The notes: generated by a model not told the origin, from the sequence alone. DNA of 64,000 nucleotides from Nibrella saemangeumensis (GCF_039541915.1 NZ_BAABHD010000021.1:186001-250000), one strand, 5' to 3'. Shown: positions 34,260 to 43,827, counted from the first letter of the stretch. Program-made: numbers and translations.

Positions 34260-35636
34260 TTAAAAGCCTTCGGCCTTTATAGCTTTCTCGGTAATAGCTC
34301 CGTACTTCTTCACCTTGTCCCGGATGGACCCGGCCTGGCCAATGACCACAAACTGGAGGTTCTCTTTGGGGAAGTAGCGGTTAATGATCTCCCGCGTCTT
34401 ATCCACCGTCAGGCCATCAACGTTCTTCTGGAAGTTATTGATAAAGGATTCATCGTACCCCAAGCTGAACATATCCGTCAGCAAATCGGCCAGCGCCCCG
34501 GCCGATTCGTAGTTCGGCGGGAAGGTGGCTTTGACGTAGTTTTTGGCGGACTCCAGCGTCTGGGCATCAATACCTTTTCGGTGCAGGCTATCCAGTACCT
34601 GCAACGCCATGTCAATAGCCTCGGTGGTGGTACTGGTTTTGGTGAATGTCGAAATGGTAAAAGTCCCACTGTTTTTCAGCGTGGCAAACCGACTATTAGC
34701 CCCGTAGGTCAGGCCGGCGTTGACCCGCAGCGCATCGTTCAGCCAGGAGGTAAACCGGCCGCCCAGAATGGTATTAACCACGACCACCGGAATATAATCC
34801 GGATTACTTTGAGTCACGCCCTTACCGCCGATCAGGAACGTGGTTTCGCGGGCATCGGGTTTATCCACCAGCAGCACACGATTCTGGTTGAACGCCAGGG
34901 CTGGCTCCGTCAGTTTGGGCGACGAAGCCGGCGCCGTTTTCCAGGTACCGAACAGGTTGGTAATCCGCTTCTTCATATCGGCGGTGTTGAAATCACCCAC
35001 AATAGCAATGGCGGCCCGGTCGGCGGTGTACTGAGTGCGGTAAAACTCCCGTACATCGTTGACCGAAATCCTCTCCACCGTCGACTGAATTCCCGTCAGC
35101 GGATTGGCGTACGGATGCTCGTTAAACACAAAGCGGTTGAAGTAGGAGGTAGCCACAGCGCGGGGACTCTCCTTTTGCTGGGTCAGTTGCAGCAGCAGCC
35201 GCTGCTTGTATTTGGCAAATTCCGGCTCGTTGAAGGCCGGCCGCGTCACCACATCCTGAATAATATCGAATAACTGATCCTGGTCCTTTACGGCAAACGA
35301 CGCGGTCAGTTTGGCCACCTCCTTACCGGCGTAGGTATTAACATCGGCCCCTACGTATTCGGTCTTTTCCTCGATCTGCTCTTTGGTGTATTTGGAACTG
35401 CCAAAGAGCAACGCATCAGCCGTCATATGGGCCAGTCCGTAGCGAGTACCATCTTTTACGGCGCCCGCATCAAACGCCACCGATACGTTGATCAGCGGCA
35501 CCTCATGCTGCTCCATCAGGTAAACGGTCAGCCCATTTTTTAGTTTAACCTTCTGGTACGGGGGCACTTTGAACGTCTGCGCCGACGCAAAACCAACGGC
35601 CAGCAGACAACAGATAAACACAAGTATTTTTTTCAT
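34260..35636 (-). CDS. M16 peptidase homologue without zinc motif (non-catalytic partner)
   Basis: 458-residue periplasmic protein (signal MKKILVFICCLLAVGFASAQ) of the insulinase/pitrilysin M16 family. The place of HxxEH reads LAHMTADALLFGSSKYT, so the metal-binding residues are lost. Paired M16B proteins often work as an active plus an inactive half, and the active half lies 25 bases upstream on the same strand. The two-domain layout (about 40-240 and 250-440) is complete. Confidence 0.9.
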   Translation of the reverse strand: MKKILVFICCLLAVGFASAQTFKVPPYQKVKLKNGLTVYLMEQHEVPLINVSVAFDAGAVKDGTRYGLAHMTADALLFGSSKYTKEQIEEKTEYVGADVNTYAGKEVAKLTASFAVKDQDQLFDIIQDVVTRPAFNEPEFAKYKQRLLLQLTQQKESPRAVATSYFNRFVFNEHPYANPLTGIQSTVERISVNDVREFYRTQYTADRAAIAIVGDFNTADMKKRITNLFGTWKTAPASSPKLTEPALAFNQNRVLLVDKPDARETTFLIGGKGVTQSNPDYIPVVVVNTILGGRFTSWLNDALRVNAGLTYGANSRFATLKNSGTFTISTFTKTSTTTEAIDMALQVLDSLHRKGIDAQTLESAKNYVKATFPPNYESAGALADLLTDMFSLGYDESFINNFQKNVDGLTVDKTREIINRYFPKENLQFVVIGQAGSIRDKVKKYGAITEKAIKAEGF

Positions 35637-35661
35637 GGCTGTCAGTCAATGAATCGGGGCG

Positions 35662-37002
35662 TTAGTTAGCGCCCGCTTTGGTCTTCTCTTCCGGCAGCAG
35701 GTAGCCAACGGTACGGTTGCGGCCGGTCAGGTATTTGGCCGCTACCCGGCGGATGTCTTCTTTGGTAACCTTTTCGTAAAGTGACGGGGCTTCGTACAGC
35801 TTTTTGTAATCACCAAAAAACAGTTCGTAGGTACCCAGGCTGTTGGCTTTGCCGTTGATGGTTTCCATAGTCCGGTAAAATTCCATCAGTTTCTGGTTCT
35901 TCAGCTTTTGCAGCTCCGCATCCGTAATGCCATCCTTACTAACCCGATCAATCTGGGCCAGAATGGATTGTTCCAGCTTCTCAGCCGTAATATTATTGGC
36001 AGCCACCCCGTAAACATAGAACAGGTTCGGGTCAAAACCGTCGGCCATACTGGTAGATACCCGCGAGGCAATGGTCGAGTCCAGCACCAGGGCCTTTACC
36101 AGCCGCGATGAGTTTCCCGCACTCAGCACGCTGCTCAGCAGATCCAGCGCGTAGTAATCCGGGTGACTGGTTTCGGGCGTGTGGTAGGCCAGCAGAATAT
36201 TGGGTGTTGAAATATCCTTGTAAGTGACCGCCCGGCGTTCGCCGTTCTGCGGAGGCTCAACCGTCCGGATAGGCTCGGGCAGTTTGCCCGCCGGAATGGG
36301 CTCAATATACTGCTGCGCCAGCTTTTTTACCTGCTCCGGCTTTACGTCGCCGACAATCACCGCTACCGCGTTGTTGGGCGCGTAATAGGTTTTGAAATAC
36401 GTCTCCAGATCCTGCTGCGACCACTTCTTGATATCTGACTCGAAGCCGATCACCGGAAACATATATGGATGCTCCACGAAGGCTACCGATTTTACCAGTT
36501 CGCTGAGGAGCCGGTAATTACTGTTTTCGAGGCCGGTGCTGCGCTCCGACAGCACCACCCCCCGCTCACTTTCCACCATTTTCGGGTCGATGCTCAGGTT
36601 GGCGATACGGTCGGCCTCCAGATCGAAGATGGTTTCGAGGGCTCCGCTCTGGAACCAGTCGGTATACACGGTTACGTTCTCACTCGTATAGGCATTGTTG
36701 GAACCGCCGGCGGCCTCCATCACCCGATCGAACTGCTTGGGCCCGTATTTTTTGGAGCCGTTGAACATCATGTGTTCAAAGAAGTGCGACAGGCCGGTGA
36801 TGCCGTGGACCTCGTTCCGGGCCCCTACTTTCCAGAAGAGATAAAAGTTGGCGTTGGGGATGGAGTGATCTTCGAGTACCAGAAACTTCATGCCGTTCTT
36901 CAGCGTGAAGGTCTGGACATCCTCGGGTTTTGGTTTATGCTGCGCCCAGGACAACCCGACGCTAAGCCACAAACCGATTAGTAAACAGATTGCTGATTTC
37001 AT
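35662..37002 (-). CDS. M16 zinc peptidase (catalytic subunit)
   Basis: 446 residues from the ATG at 37002 (MKSAICLLIGLW..., a good signal peptide); the open frame extends 25 codons further but without signal-like sequence. The inverted zinc motif HFFEH (GLSHFFEHMMFNGS) and the downstream Glu region (NAYTSENVTVYTDWF, with ESERGVVLSERS) identify an active M16B protease. It should degrade peptides in the periplasm with the non-catalytic homologue encoded just downstream. Confidence 0.93.
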   Translation of the reverse strand: MKSAICLLIGLWLSVGLSWAQHKPKPEDVQTFTLKNGMKFLVLEDHSIPNANFYLFWKVGARNEVHGITGLSHFFEHMMFNGSKKYGPKQFDRVMEAAGGSNNAYTSENVTVYTDWFQSGALETIFDLEADRIANLSIDPKMVESERGVVLSERSTGLENSNYRLLSELVKSVAFVEHPYMFPVIGFESDIKKWSQQDLETYFKTYYAPNNAVAVIVGDVKPEQVKKLAQQYIEPIPAGKLPEPIRTVEPPQNGERRAVTYKDISTPNILLAYHTPETSHPDYYALDLLSSVLSAGNSSRLVKALVLDSTIASRVSTSMADGFDPNLFYVYGVAANNITAEKLEQSILAQIDRVSKDGITDAELQKLKNQKLMEFYRTMETINGKANSLGTYELFFGDYKKLYEAPSLYEKVTKEDIRRVAAKYLTGRNRTVGYLLPEEKTKAGAN

Positions 37003-37212
37003 AAGCAAAGGCAAAAAGAAACTTTCAAAATAAATTGTACGAAGGCTATTCTCCAACTGCTTAAAGAGGAATAGCATTTTAATTTGGCTTTAGTTGTTAG
37101 CGCCAATCGTAAATAGCCAATTAAACCGGTTTGCAGCATATTATTTGGTGGATAAAAAAATTTACCAAATACCACCTAGCCTTACTATTATCATCTCATT
37201 TACAATGCTTTA

Positions 37213-37228
37213 TGTCCGAAACCGGACA
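37213..37228. promoter_or_regulatory. operator-like palindrome TGTCCG-N4-CGGACA
   Basis: TGTCCGAAACCGGACA, perfect 6-bp arms; the spacer differs from copy A, so the arms are the conserved part. Confidence 0.5.
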
Positions 37229-37341
37229 CACGTTTCTCGGTTTTTTCTGACCGTTTACTCAACCGTCACGCTTGTCTGCCACTCATCTAAAAAAATTTAC
37301 CGCTAAAGTAGTATGTGATGCAACGTTGCCGGGTCGTCCGC

Positions 37342-37349
37342 TATCTTTG
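37342..37349 (+). promoter_or_regulatory. -7 promoter element TATCTTTG (copy B)
   Basis: Same element and similar distance (about 73 bases) to the ATG as in copy A. Confidence 0.45.
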
Positions 37350-37421
37350 ACTCAACAATCAGGGACAAATCTGATTGACACACCAACAGAAAGATTAACA
37401 ACATACTATCCACACAAGACA

Positions 37422-37817
37422 ATGAAAACGATCATCAAAACACTGGTTCTGGCTCTGACACTGAGCTCTGTTTCGTATGTAGCTTCGGCTAATCCTAACG
37501 CCGGCGACAAGAAAACCGCAACCTCGTATAAGGCTGTCATTTTTCCGGCCGCTAATGCCACCACGCTGAACGTCATCGTTCAGAAGCAGACGGGCAGCCG
37601 CGTGCAGATTGTCCTGAAAAACGCAGCCGGCACGGTGCTGCATACCGAGTACCTGACCAAAAAAGAAGGTACCTTCAAGAGCAAGCTGAACCTGTCGGAA
37701 CTGGTCAACGGTACGTACCGCGTAGAGGTGACCAACGGCGCTGACCTAATGGTCAAAGATTTCACCATTTCGGACGTAGCTCCGGCTACGGTAAGCCGCA
37801 CTATTGCGCTCAACTAA
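37422..37817 (+). CDS. small secreted Ig-like protein, copy B
   Basis: 131 residues from the ATG at 37422, chosen to match copy A; an upstream in-frame start would add 50 residues that are promoter sequence. The signal peptide is identical to copy A, and the mature beta domain differs at scattered sites (KTATSYKAVIF, LVNGTYRVEVTNGADLMVKDFTISD). Function unknown. Recent duplication is evident from shared flanks. Confidence 0.8.
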   Translation: MKTIIKTLVLALTLSSVSYVASANPNAGDKKTATSYKAVIFPAANATTLNVIVQKQTGSRVQIVLKNAAGTVLHTEYLTKKEGTFKSKLNLSELVNGTYRVEVTNGADLMVKDFTISDVAPATVSRTIALN

Positions 37818-37847
37818 ACACGAAATCATTTCACCATACACAAAGTG

Positions 37848-37872
37848 GCCCCGGCATTCGTCGGGGCTTTTT
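37848..37872 (+). terminator. intrinsic terminator of secreted protein copy B
   Basis: GCCCCG (37848-37853) pairs with CGGGGC (37862-37867), then T5. Confidence 0.7.
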
Positions 37873-38016
37873 GCTTGTAAGGTCCTGCCGTTCTTCAAAC
37901 TACAGACAGGCCTAACAGAGCCACCCACACATTTACACGGAATTTTCTATGTTTACGCCGTAAACTCTATTAAAGCGATTCCAGCAGTTCGTGTTACCTG
38001 CCGTACCTGAAAAGTT

Positions 38017-39681
38017 ATGAAGTCTCTTCACCTGCTTGTTCTTTGTCTGTTGTCCCACCCGCTTCTTGCCCAGCGTCTGCCCCAAAATGCCTTTGCCCTG
38101 CAACGCGACAAGGTAGATGTGTATGACTACGCCGAAGTTACCCTCCGCCTGCCGGCCTTCCGCGCCGGTAATCCCTTTACCGAGGTCCCCCTTACCGGTA
38201 CGTTTCGGCACGAATCCGGCGATTCGGTTCGGGTAGAGGGGTTTTGTGACGCACAGGATGGGTCGCTGCACCGGGTGCGCTTTATGCCTACCCGACCCGG
38301 TACCTACCGGTTTACCATCCGGGGCCAGTACAACGGAAAATTCATTCAATACGCTGGTTCGCTGACGGCGGTGCCAGCCGGGCGCAAAGGTATGGTTCGC
38401 GTTGACCCACAGCATCCATACCATTTTATCTGGGAAGGCACCGGCGAGCATTATTTCTGGAACGGCACGACTACCTACTGGCTGATGGGCTGGAAAAACG
38501 AACAGACCATCCGCGACGCCATCGACCGGCTGGCCAAACTGAAAATCAACCGCATTCGGGTGGTTATCAACGGCCGCCAGCCGGGTGGTGACCGCTGGGC
38601 CGAGCCGATGGTGCAGGATTGTGACGAGTTTACCCTGAAACTGAACCCCTGGGTCGCCAAAGATCCTACCAGCCTCGACACACCCGGCTTCGACGTTACC
38701 CGCTACAATGTCGCCCACTGGCAGCGCATTGATCGGATGCTGGCGTTTGCCCGTGAGCGGAATGTCAATGTCTCGCTGATCTTTTACGTAGATGGTATGG
38801 ACCACGGCTCCGATCCGTTCAGGAAAGCCAATATGGGTGGGGAGGACGAGAAGCGCTACTACCGCTACGCCGTGAACCGGTTCGGGGCCTTCTCCAACGT
38901 AATGTGGGACGTTACCAACGAATATCACCTCTTCCGCAACGAAGCCTGGGCCGAGCAGATGGGCAGCTACCTCCGCGAGCGTGACCCGTATAAGCACCTG
39001 ACCTCGATCCACGGCCACGGCAGTTTTCCGTTCCGGGCGTCGGCCTGGACCGATTTTGCCATGACGCAGGACTGGGACGAGTGCGGTGGCTATTACAAGA
39101 TGCTGAGCAACCGGCAGCAGCAGGCGCAGACCGGCGTACCCAAGCCGCAGATCAACGAAGAGTACGGCTACGAAGACCATTACCCCGAATGGGGCTGCGG
39201 GCCGATGGGCAAAAAAGTAGCGCCCGGCCGCGACGCCAAAACCCGCACCCGGCTGGCCTGGGAGATCTGCATGGCCGGCGGCTACCAGACCACCGGCGAG
39301 CGGGCCGACCGCGGTAGCTGCGCCGGTAACAATACCGGGGGTGGCTGGATCAACGGCCGGGGCGACTCGACCATGATTATGCTGCACTACTACGGGGTCA
39401 TGTACGATGTGTTCACCTCCGTCGACTACTGGAGAATGGCGCCGAACAACGCCCTTACCCATCACGGCACCCTTTGCCTCGCCAACCCCGACAACAGTCA
39501 GTATCTGTTATACGTGCAGTCGGGAACGCCCATTCTGAATACGCCAAAGCAGGATTATACCGTTCGGATCGTTGACATATGGACAGGGCAAAGCCGCCTG
39601 ATGCCGGACTTCAAAGGGGGTATTTGGGTCGGTCCGCAGGACTTAGGCTCAGATAAAGCGATTGTCTTGCAGCGAAAGTAA
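38017..39681 (+). CDS. DUF5060/DUF4038-type glycoside hydrolase-like secreted protein
   Basis: 554 residues with a signal peptide (MKSLHLLVLCLLSHPLLAQ). The N-terminal beta domain (DUF5060-like, about 20-115: YAEVTLRLPAFRAGNPFTEVPLTGTF) precedes a TIM-barrel starting HYFWNGTTTYWLMGWK. Candidate catalytic acids lie in VTNEYHLFRNE and INEEYGYEDHY. A small C-terminal beta domain ends the protein. The architecture is that of exported plant-polysaccharide hydrolases; the substrate is not evident. The next gene is an SDR, 67 bases away. Confidence 0.85.
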   Translation: MKSLHLLVLCLLSHPLLAQRLPQNAFALQRDKVDVYDYAEVTLRLPAFRAGNPFTEVPLTGTFRHESGDSVRVEGFCDAQDGSLHRVRFMPTRPGTYRFTIRGQYNGKFIQYAGSLTAVPAGRKGMVRVDPQHPYHFIWEGTGEHYFWNGTTTYWLMGWKNEQTIRDAIDRLAKLKINRIRVVINGRQPGGDRWAEPMVQDCDEFTLKLNPWVAKDPTSLDTPGFDVTRYNVAHWQRIDRMLAFARERNVNVSLIFYVDGMDHGSDPFRKANMGGEDEKRYYRYAVNRFGAFSNVMWDVTNEYHLFRNEAWAEQMGSYLRERDPYKHLTSIHGHGSFPFRASAWTDFAMTQDWDECGGYYKMLSNRQQQAQTGVPKPQINEEYGYEDHYPEWGCGPMGKKVAPGRDAKTRTRLAWEICMAGGYQTTGERADRGSCAGNNTGGGWINGRGDSTMIMLHYYGVMYDVFTSVDYWRMAPNNALTHHGTLCLANPDNSQYLLYVQSGTPILNTPKQDYTVRIVDIWTGQSRLMPDFKGGIWVGPQDLGSDKAIVLQRK

Positions 39682-39748
39682 CGTTGCTGCGTAACTTAGC
39701 CGCTGCGTACCCTCCCGGCTACTGCGGGAGATAACCTGTCACTCTGTT

Positions 39749-40519
39749 ATGAACCTCATAAACTGGCAACTTACCGGCCGGCGGGCGCTGGTCACCGGCG
39801 GCACCAAAGGGATCGGCGAAGCTATTGTAAAAACCCTGCTGGACCGGGGCTGCGAAGTATTCATTGTGGCCCGTAACGCCGAACTACTGCAACAGCAGGT
39901 AGCGGCCTATCAGGAAGACGGCTGCCCCGTAGACGGTATGGCGGCCGATGTAAGCCGGCCGGGTGTGGCCCGGCAGGTAATTGAAGCCGTTCAGGAGCAG
40001 TGGGGCCGCCTGGATATCCTGATCAATAACGCTGGCACCAACATCCGACGGCCGACCATTGACTACAGCCCGGACGAGTTCGAGCATATCATAAATACCA
40101 ACCTGCGCTCGGCGTTTGAACTGAGTCAGGCCGCTTATCCGCTGCTGAAAGCCTCCGGCCAAGGCAGCATTGTGTTTGTTTCTTCGGTAGCGGGCATGAC
40201 ACATGTCGGCAGTGGGTCGCCCTATGGTGTATCGAAAGCCGCACTGAACCAACTGACGCGTAACCTGGCGGTGGAGTGGGCGGCCGACAACATCCGGGTC
40301 AATGCCGTGGCGCCCTGGTACATCCGGACTCCCCTGGCGGAGCCGGTACTGACTAACCCGGAACGACTGGAGAGTATTCTGCGCCGGACTCCGATGAAGC
40401 GCGTGGGAGAGCCCGAAGAAGTAGCCGCGGCCGCGGTATTTTTCTGCCTGCCGGCTGCCGGTTACATCACGGGCCAGACGCTGGCGGTGGACGGTGGCTT
40501 TCTGTCGTACGGGCTCTGA
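39749..40519 (+). CDS. short-chain dehydrogenase (tropinone reductase-like)
   Basis: 256-residue SDR. GGTKGIG cofactor motif (15-21), NNAGTN, the catalytic Ser in FVSSVAGMTHVG, YGVSKAA, and end TGQTLAVDGGFLSYG. The TGGTKGIG start and NIRRPT segment are typical of tropinone-reductase-like or gluconate-5-dehydrogenase-like enzymes. Substrate unknown. Confidence 0.94.
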   Translation: MNLINWQLTGRRALVTGGTKGIGEAIVKTLLDRGCEVFIVARNAELLQQQVAAYQEDGCPVDGMAADVSRPGVARQVIEAVQEQWGRLDILINNAGTNIRRPTIDYSPDEFEHIINTNLRSAFELSQAAYPLLKASGQGSIVFVSSVAGMTHVGSGSPYGVSKAALNQLTRNLAVEWAADNIRVNAVAPWYIRTPLAEPVLTNPERLESILRRTPMKRVGEPEEVAAAAVFFCLPAAGYITGQTLAVDGGFLSYGL

Positions 40520-40563
40520 TTTATAGAGAAAAAGTGCTAAAAAAGCCGTTTCTTTGTAGTTCT

Positions 40564-41334
40564 ATGCCCCTATTTATTACCTCCCTGAACTCTGGCAGCA
40601 ACGGAAACTGCTATTATGTTGGCAATGAGCAGGAAGCGGTTCTGATCGACGCGGGAATCTCCTGTCGGGAGATCGAAAGGCGTCTGGAACGGCTATCGCT
40701 ATCGCTCCAGACGGTAAAGGCTGTTTTTATTTCTCACGAACATACCGACCATATTCGCGGTATTGGCATGCTGGCGAGAAAATACCAGTTGCCGGTTTAT
40801 GTTACGCCCCGTACCTTGCAGCAGTGCCGACTGCCCGAGGACCGATTTCCTATTCGTCCGCTACGGAGTTCGGCTCCCGTCTGGATCGGCGACCTCTGCA
40901 TCACGGCTTTTCCAAAGCAGCACGATGCCTCAGACCCGCATAGTTTTCTGATTACTTACCAGGATACCCGCGTCGGCGTATTTACCGATATTGGTATTGC
41001 CTGCGACAACGTAATTGACCACTTCCGACAGTGCCATGCCGCTTTTCTGGAAGCTAACTATGACGAGGACCTGCTGGAGCACGGCAGATATCCTTATTTC
41101 CTGAAGCAACGCATCCGGGGCGGTCAGGGACACCTCTCCAACCAGCAAGCGCTGGAACTCTTCAAAACGCACCGGCCGGCGTATATGAGCCATGTGCTGC
41201 TCTCCCACCTGTCGAAAGACAATAACTGCCCGCAGGTAGCCATGGACCTGTTCAAAGCTCACACCAGCGGTACTAAAGTGGTTGTTGCTTCGCGTTTTCA
41301 GGAAACACCGGTCTATATGATAAAGAGTGAATGA
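40564..41334 (+). CDS. MBL-fold metal hydrolase (YycJ/WalJ-like)
   Basis: 256 residues from the ATG at 40564 (MPLFITSLNSGSNGNCYYVG); the frame upstream lacks a better start. The metallo-beta-lactamase motif HEHTDH, an IDAGISCREIERRL segment and the later FTDIGIACDNV and LSHLSKDNNCPQVA motifs match the YycJ exonuclease/hydrolase group. Cytosolic. A large imperfect hairpin overlaps its stop codon. Confidence 0.9.
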   Translation: MPLFITSLNSGSNGNCYYVGNEQEAVLIDAGISCREIERRLERLSLSLQTVKAVFISHEHTDHIRGIGMLARKYQLPVYVTPRTLQQCRLPEDRFPIRPLRSSAPVWIGDLCITAFPKQHDASDPHSFLITYQDTRVGVFTDIGIACDNVIDHFRQCHAAFLEANYDEDLLEHGRYPYFLKQRIRGGQGHLSNQQALELFKTHRPAYMSHVLLSHLSKDNNCPQVAMDLFKAHTSGTKVVVASRFQETPVYMIKSE

Positions 41335-41403
41335 ATTATAGAATGATTGAATAAAAACTGTCAACAAAGTAATTTTTATTCAGTCATTCTTTAATTCATT
41401 CAC
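41327..41403. repeat. 31-bp imperfect inverted repeat (ATTGAATGA-rich hairpin)
   Basis: The left arm 41327-41357 and right arm 41373-41403 match at 29 of 31 positions. The arms consist of GAATGA/ATTGAATA units and include the stop codon of the MBL gene. It lies between convergent genes, so it may act as a terminator; similar units recur at 62221-62316. Confidence 0.7.
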
Positions 41404-41417
41404 TCAATCATTCCTCC

Positions 41418-42623
41418 TCACCGTCCAAACCGAAATAGCCGGGCGTAGTCGCAATGGCCGTTCTGGTATAGGTTGCGGATAACGGTAGCGGCAATTGTGC
41501 TGAACGTAATGCCGTTGCCGCCAAACCCCAGGGCGTAGTAGCTGTGGGGATAGCGCGGATGCTCACCGATGTAGGGTAACCCGTCCTTGGTTTCGGCAAA
41601 GGTGCCGGCCCAGGTCAGTTCCGCCGTGGCGGGCAGGTCCGGAAACAACTCGCTAAAGCGGTCAAGAAGCTGCTGCTGCTTTTGGGGAATGAGTGCATCC
41701 CGCTGGCCGGCCTCGAGCAGGTCTTCGTCTCCCCCACCGATCAGCAGGCGGTTGCCGCCTACGGTACGAGCATAAAAGTATGGATCGGCGGTATCCCACA
41801 GAACGGCATTCTTCACCCGCTCGGGCAAATGGGGGATTGGCTCCGTCACAAGGGCGTATGTGCTGAGCATGGTAATGTCGTTCACCTCGACCAGCCGCTC
41901 CGGTACTTCATAGCCAGTAGCATACACGACTTTTTTGGCGGTAATGATCAGTCCCTGACCCGTTTGCACCTCCACGTTCTGTTTCCGATACGTCAGTTCC
42001 GCAGCTGCCGTATGCGCAAAAACCCGTAGTCCCTGTTCGGTTAAATAGTGTAACAGGGCCTGGGTAAAGGCAAATGGATCAAGCTCGGCCCCCACCGACG
42101 ACAGGATGCCGCCCTCAGCCGCCAGGCCAAACTGCCGCAAAAGCGCCGGCTTGTCGAGCCAGCTTACCGGAAAATCGTACCGGCTCCGGGTTTCGCACTC
42201 CTGCTTTAGTTCGTCGACATCCTTCTGTTGAGCGGCAAAGTACAGACTTTCGCGCCGGTGGAATTTTCCCGCGAAGTTCAGTTTTTTGGCAATTCCGGTT
42301 AGCCGGTCGAGCGCCCGGAGGCAAAGTTTATAACTGAGCACGGCATCCTCTTCGCCAATCTGGTCGATGAGCTGGTGGAGGGGAACGTCCATTTCATACT
42401 GGATCAGGGCAGTACTGGCGGCCGTGCTGCCCTGTGCGATTCCCCGCTTATCAATCAGCACGGTCCTGATCCCGGCTTCAACCAGTTCGTAAGCAACCAG
42501 CGCTCCGGTGATCCCTCCGCCGATAATCAGCACATCGCAGTCAACCGGCTCCTGAAGGGGGGGATAATAGGTTTGTACCGGGTCGCTGGAAACCCAGTAG
42601 GTATCTGAAGAACGGACATTCAT
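41418..42623 (-). CDS. FAD-dependent oxidoreductase (DAO family)
   Basis: 401-residue glycine oxidase/D-amino-acid-oxidase-like flavoprotein. Dinucleotide motif DVLIIGGGITGALVAYELVEAG (28-49), a second strand acidic/basic residue (LIDKRG), STAASTALIQYEMD, and late GGGDEDLLEAG and FGGNGITFS motifs that bind FAD. No signal peptide, so cytosolic. Substrate amine or amino acid is not evident. Confidence 0.92.
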   Translation of the reverse strand: MNVRSSDTYWVSSDPVQTYYPPLQEPVDCDVLIIGGGITGALVAYELVEAGIRTVLIDKRGIAQGSTAASTALIQYEMDVPLHQLIDQIGEEDAVLSYKLCLRALDRLTGIAKKLNFAGKFHRRESLYFAAQQKDVDELKQECETRSRYDFPVSWLDKPALLRQFGLAAEGGILSSVGAELDPFAFTQALLHYLTEQGLRVFAHTAAAELTYRKQNVEVQTGQGLIITAKKVVYATGYEVPERLVEVNDITMLSTYALVTEPIPHLPERVKNAVLWDTADPYFYARTVGGNRLLIGGGDEDLLEAGQRDALIPQKQQQLLDRFSELFPDLPATAELTWAGTFAETKDGLPYIGEHPRYPHSYYALGFGGNGITFSTIAATVIRNLYQNGHCDYARLFRFGR

Positions 42624-42743
42624 TTTTTCTTAACGTTGAGTATGGCGCAACGCCGGTCCACTTATTCCGGTAGCGCCATCTATGTTCTGGGTCAATACAC
42701 CTACCTTACTCGTTGTCCAGCCAAATTGTTTAATGAACGTTAG

Positions 42744-42774
42744 ACAAAAGCAAAGCCAGCCCTTTCGGGCTGGC
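42744..42774 (-). terminator. intrinsic terminator of the Hint-domain operon
   Basis: GCCAGCCC (42755-42762) pairs with GGGCTGGC (42767-42774); on the minus strand the T-rich tract (42744-42754) follows the stem, about 35 bases after the Hint gene stop. Confidence 0.75.
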
Positions 42775-42808
42775 CGGCTCTATCGACGAAGTGTAAACTC
42801 TTTAATGC

Positions 42809-43813
42809 TTATTTGTCCAGGACAACAAAGTCGCTGACGACGAAACTGCCTTGTTCTGTAACGAGGTTATACACGGTTTTCACCGTCCGTGCCCCCGCCT
42901 GCACATCGGCTACGGTCCAGACCACAACAGCCGTTGAAGCCTCATCATACCGGTACAGCATATCTCCTTTCCGCAGATCGCCCAACCGCTTCTGGCCGGT
43001 GGCCGTCAGCACCGGATGATTGGCCGTGGCTTCCAGCAGTATGGGGGCCGTCAACCCGGCGCGGGTTGACGCCGTTACCTCTTCGCTGGCCGTCAACCAC
43101 ACGGCGGTGATAGCAACATCCTGCGCTTCGTGTACCTGCACTTCGCGCACCTGTGTCGTTACCATCCGGCCATTAGCGTACGCCATCACCGCATCGCCCG
43201 GTTTAATGTCCTGAATGGCTTTGGTCTGCCGGTTGGCGAGGGAGACCTGGGCATGGGGGGGGAAACAGAAGTTGTATTCCTCTTTCTTTTTATCGCCCCC
43301 TTCTTCCTTGGGGCCGCCACCGCCCATCAGCAGGGCCATCTCCCGCGACAGCACAAAGCCCAGCGCCGACATCAGACCGGCTTCTTTTTCGCCTACATAT
43401 TTCAGGTCGTCAATGTAGGCATCCCACGCCTTGCGGTCGGCGGTAGCACCGGGAATCACGAAGGGCATTGTCTGGTTGGTTTTGCCGTTCTGGTAAATGG
43501 CCAGCAGGCCCAGTTCTTTAGTGTCGGCAGCCGTGTATACCTTATAGAGGTAGATCTTTCGGGGAATACCGTCGCTGTAGTTGAAGACGTAAGCCGGCCG
43601 TTCTTCGTAGCGGTCCAGGATGTAGCCCCCGGCTTTGAAGTAGGTATCTTTCTCCAGATTACCAATTTTAATCTCTTTAATAGCCTTCAGTTGATCGAGG
43701 GTCATGCCCGCGCTGGCAGCCTGCGCCCAGACGCGCTGACTAGCGAACTGGTTTACAATGACAGCACAGAGGAAAAGCAGAAGAGTTGGTAGTTGGCGGT
43801 TGATGTGTCTCAT
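42809..43813 (-). CDS. secreted protein with C-terminal Hint (hedgehog/intein-type) domain
   Basis: 334 residues from the ATG at 43813 (MRHINRQLPTLLLFLC..., signal peptide ending near VWAQA); the open frame upstream is non-conserved and overlaps the amine oxidase gene. Residues 35-175 form an unrecognised domain with a Gly/Lys-rich linker (LLMGGGGPKEEGGDKKKEE). Residues about 181-334 form a Hint fold: nucleophile C183 (NFCFPPHAQVSL), IQDIKPGDAVMAY, ATANHPVLT with H266, RLGDLRKGDML, and VYNLVTEQGSFVVSDFVVLDK. It may self-cleave and release the N-terminal part. Third gene of an operon with an exported amine oxidase and aminotransferase. Confidence 0.85.
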   Translation of the reverse strand: MRHINRQLPTLLLFLCAVIVNQFASQRVWAQAASAGMTLDQLKAIKEIKIGNLEKDTYFKAGGYILDRYEERPAYVFNYSDGIPRKIYLYKVYTAADTKELGLLAIYQNGKTNQTMPFVIPGATADRKAWDAYIDDLKYVGEKEAGLMSALGFVLSREMALLMGGGGPKEEGGDKKKEEYNFCFPPHAQVSLANRQTKAIQDIKPGDAVMAYANGRMVTTQVREVQVHEAQDVAITAVWLTASEEVTASTRAGLTAPILLEATANHPVLTATGQKRLGDLRKGDMLYRYDEASTAVVVWTVADVQAGARTVKTVYNLVTEQGSFVVSDFVVLDK

Positions 43814-43827
43814 AGCTTGGTTGTAGT

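Larger units (their letters stand above)
37213..37872 (+). repeat. duplicated unit, copy B
   Basis: Second copy of the unit at 33569-34235, with the same order of palindrome, GACCGTTTACTCAACCGTCA stretch, TATCTTTG element, gene and terminator. Divergence is concentrated in the middle of the gene, and signal-peptide codons are nearly unchanged. Confidence 0.8.

Noticed and set aside
37933..39465. A 510-codon open frame opposite the glycoside hydrolase gene
   Set aside because: Val/Gly/His-rich composition with no fold pattern; it is the antisense shadow of a well-supported secreted hydrolase.
41327..41403. CRISPR-like repeats
   Set aside because: The repeated units are inverted, short and without spacers or cas genes.
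42809..43300. An intein in the Hint-domain protein
   Set aside because: No C-terminal His-Asn splice motif and no C-terminal extein; the domain ends the protein, so it is hedgehog-type Hint rather than an intein.
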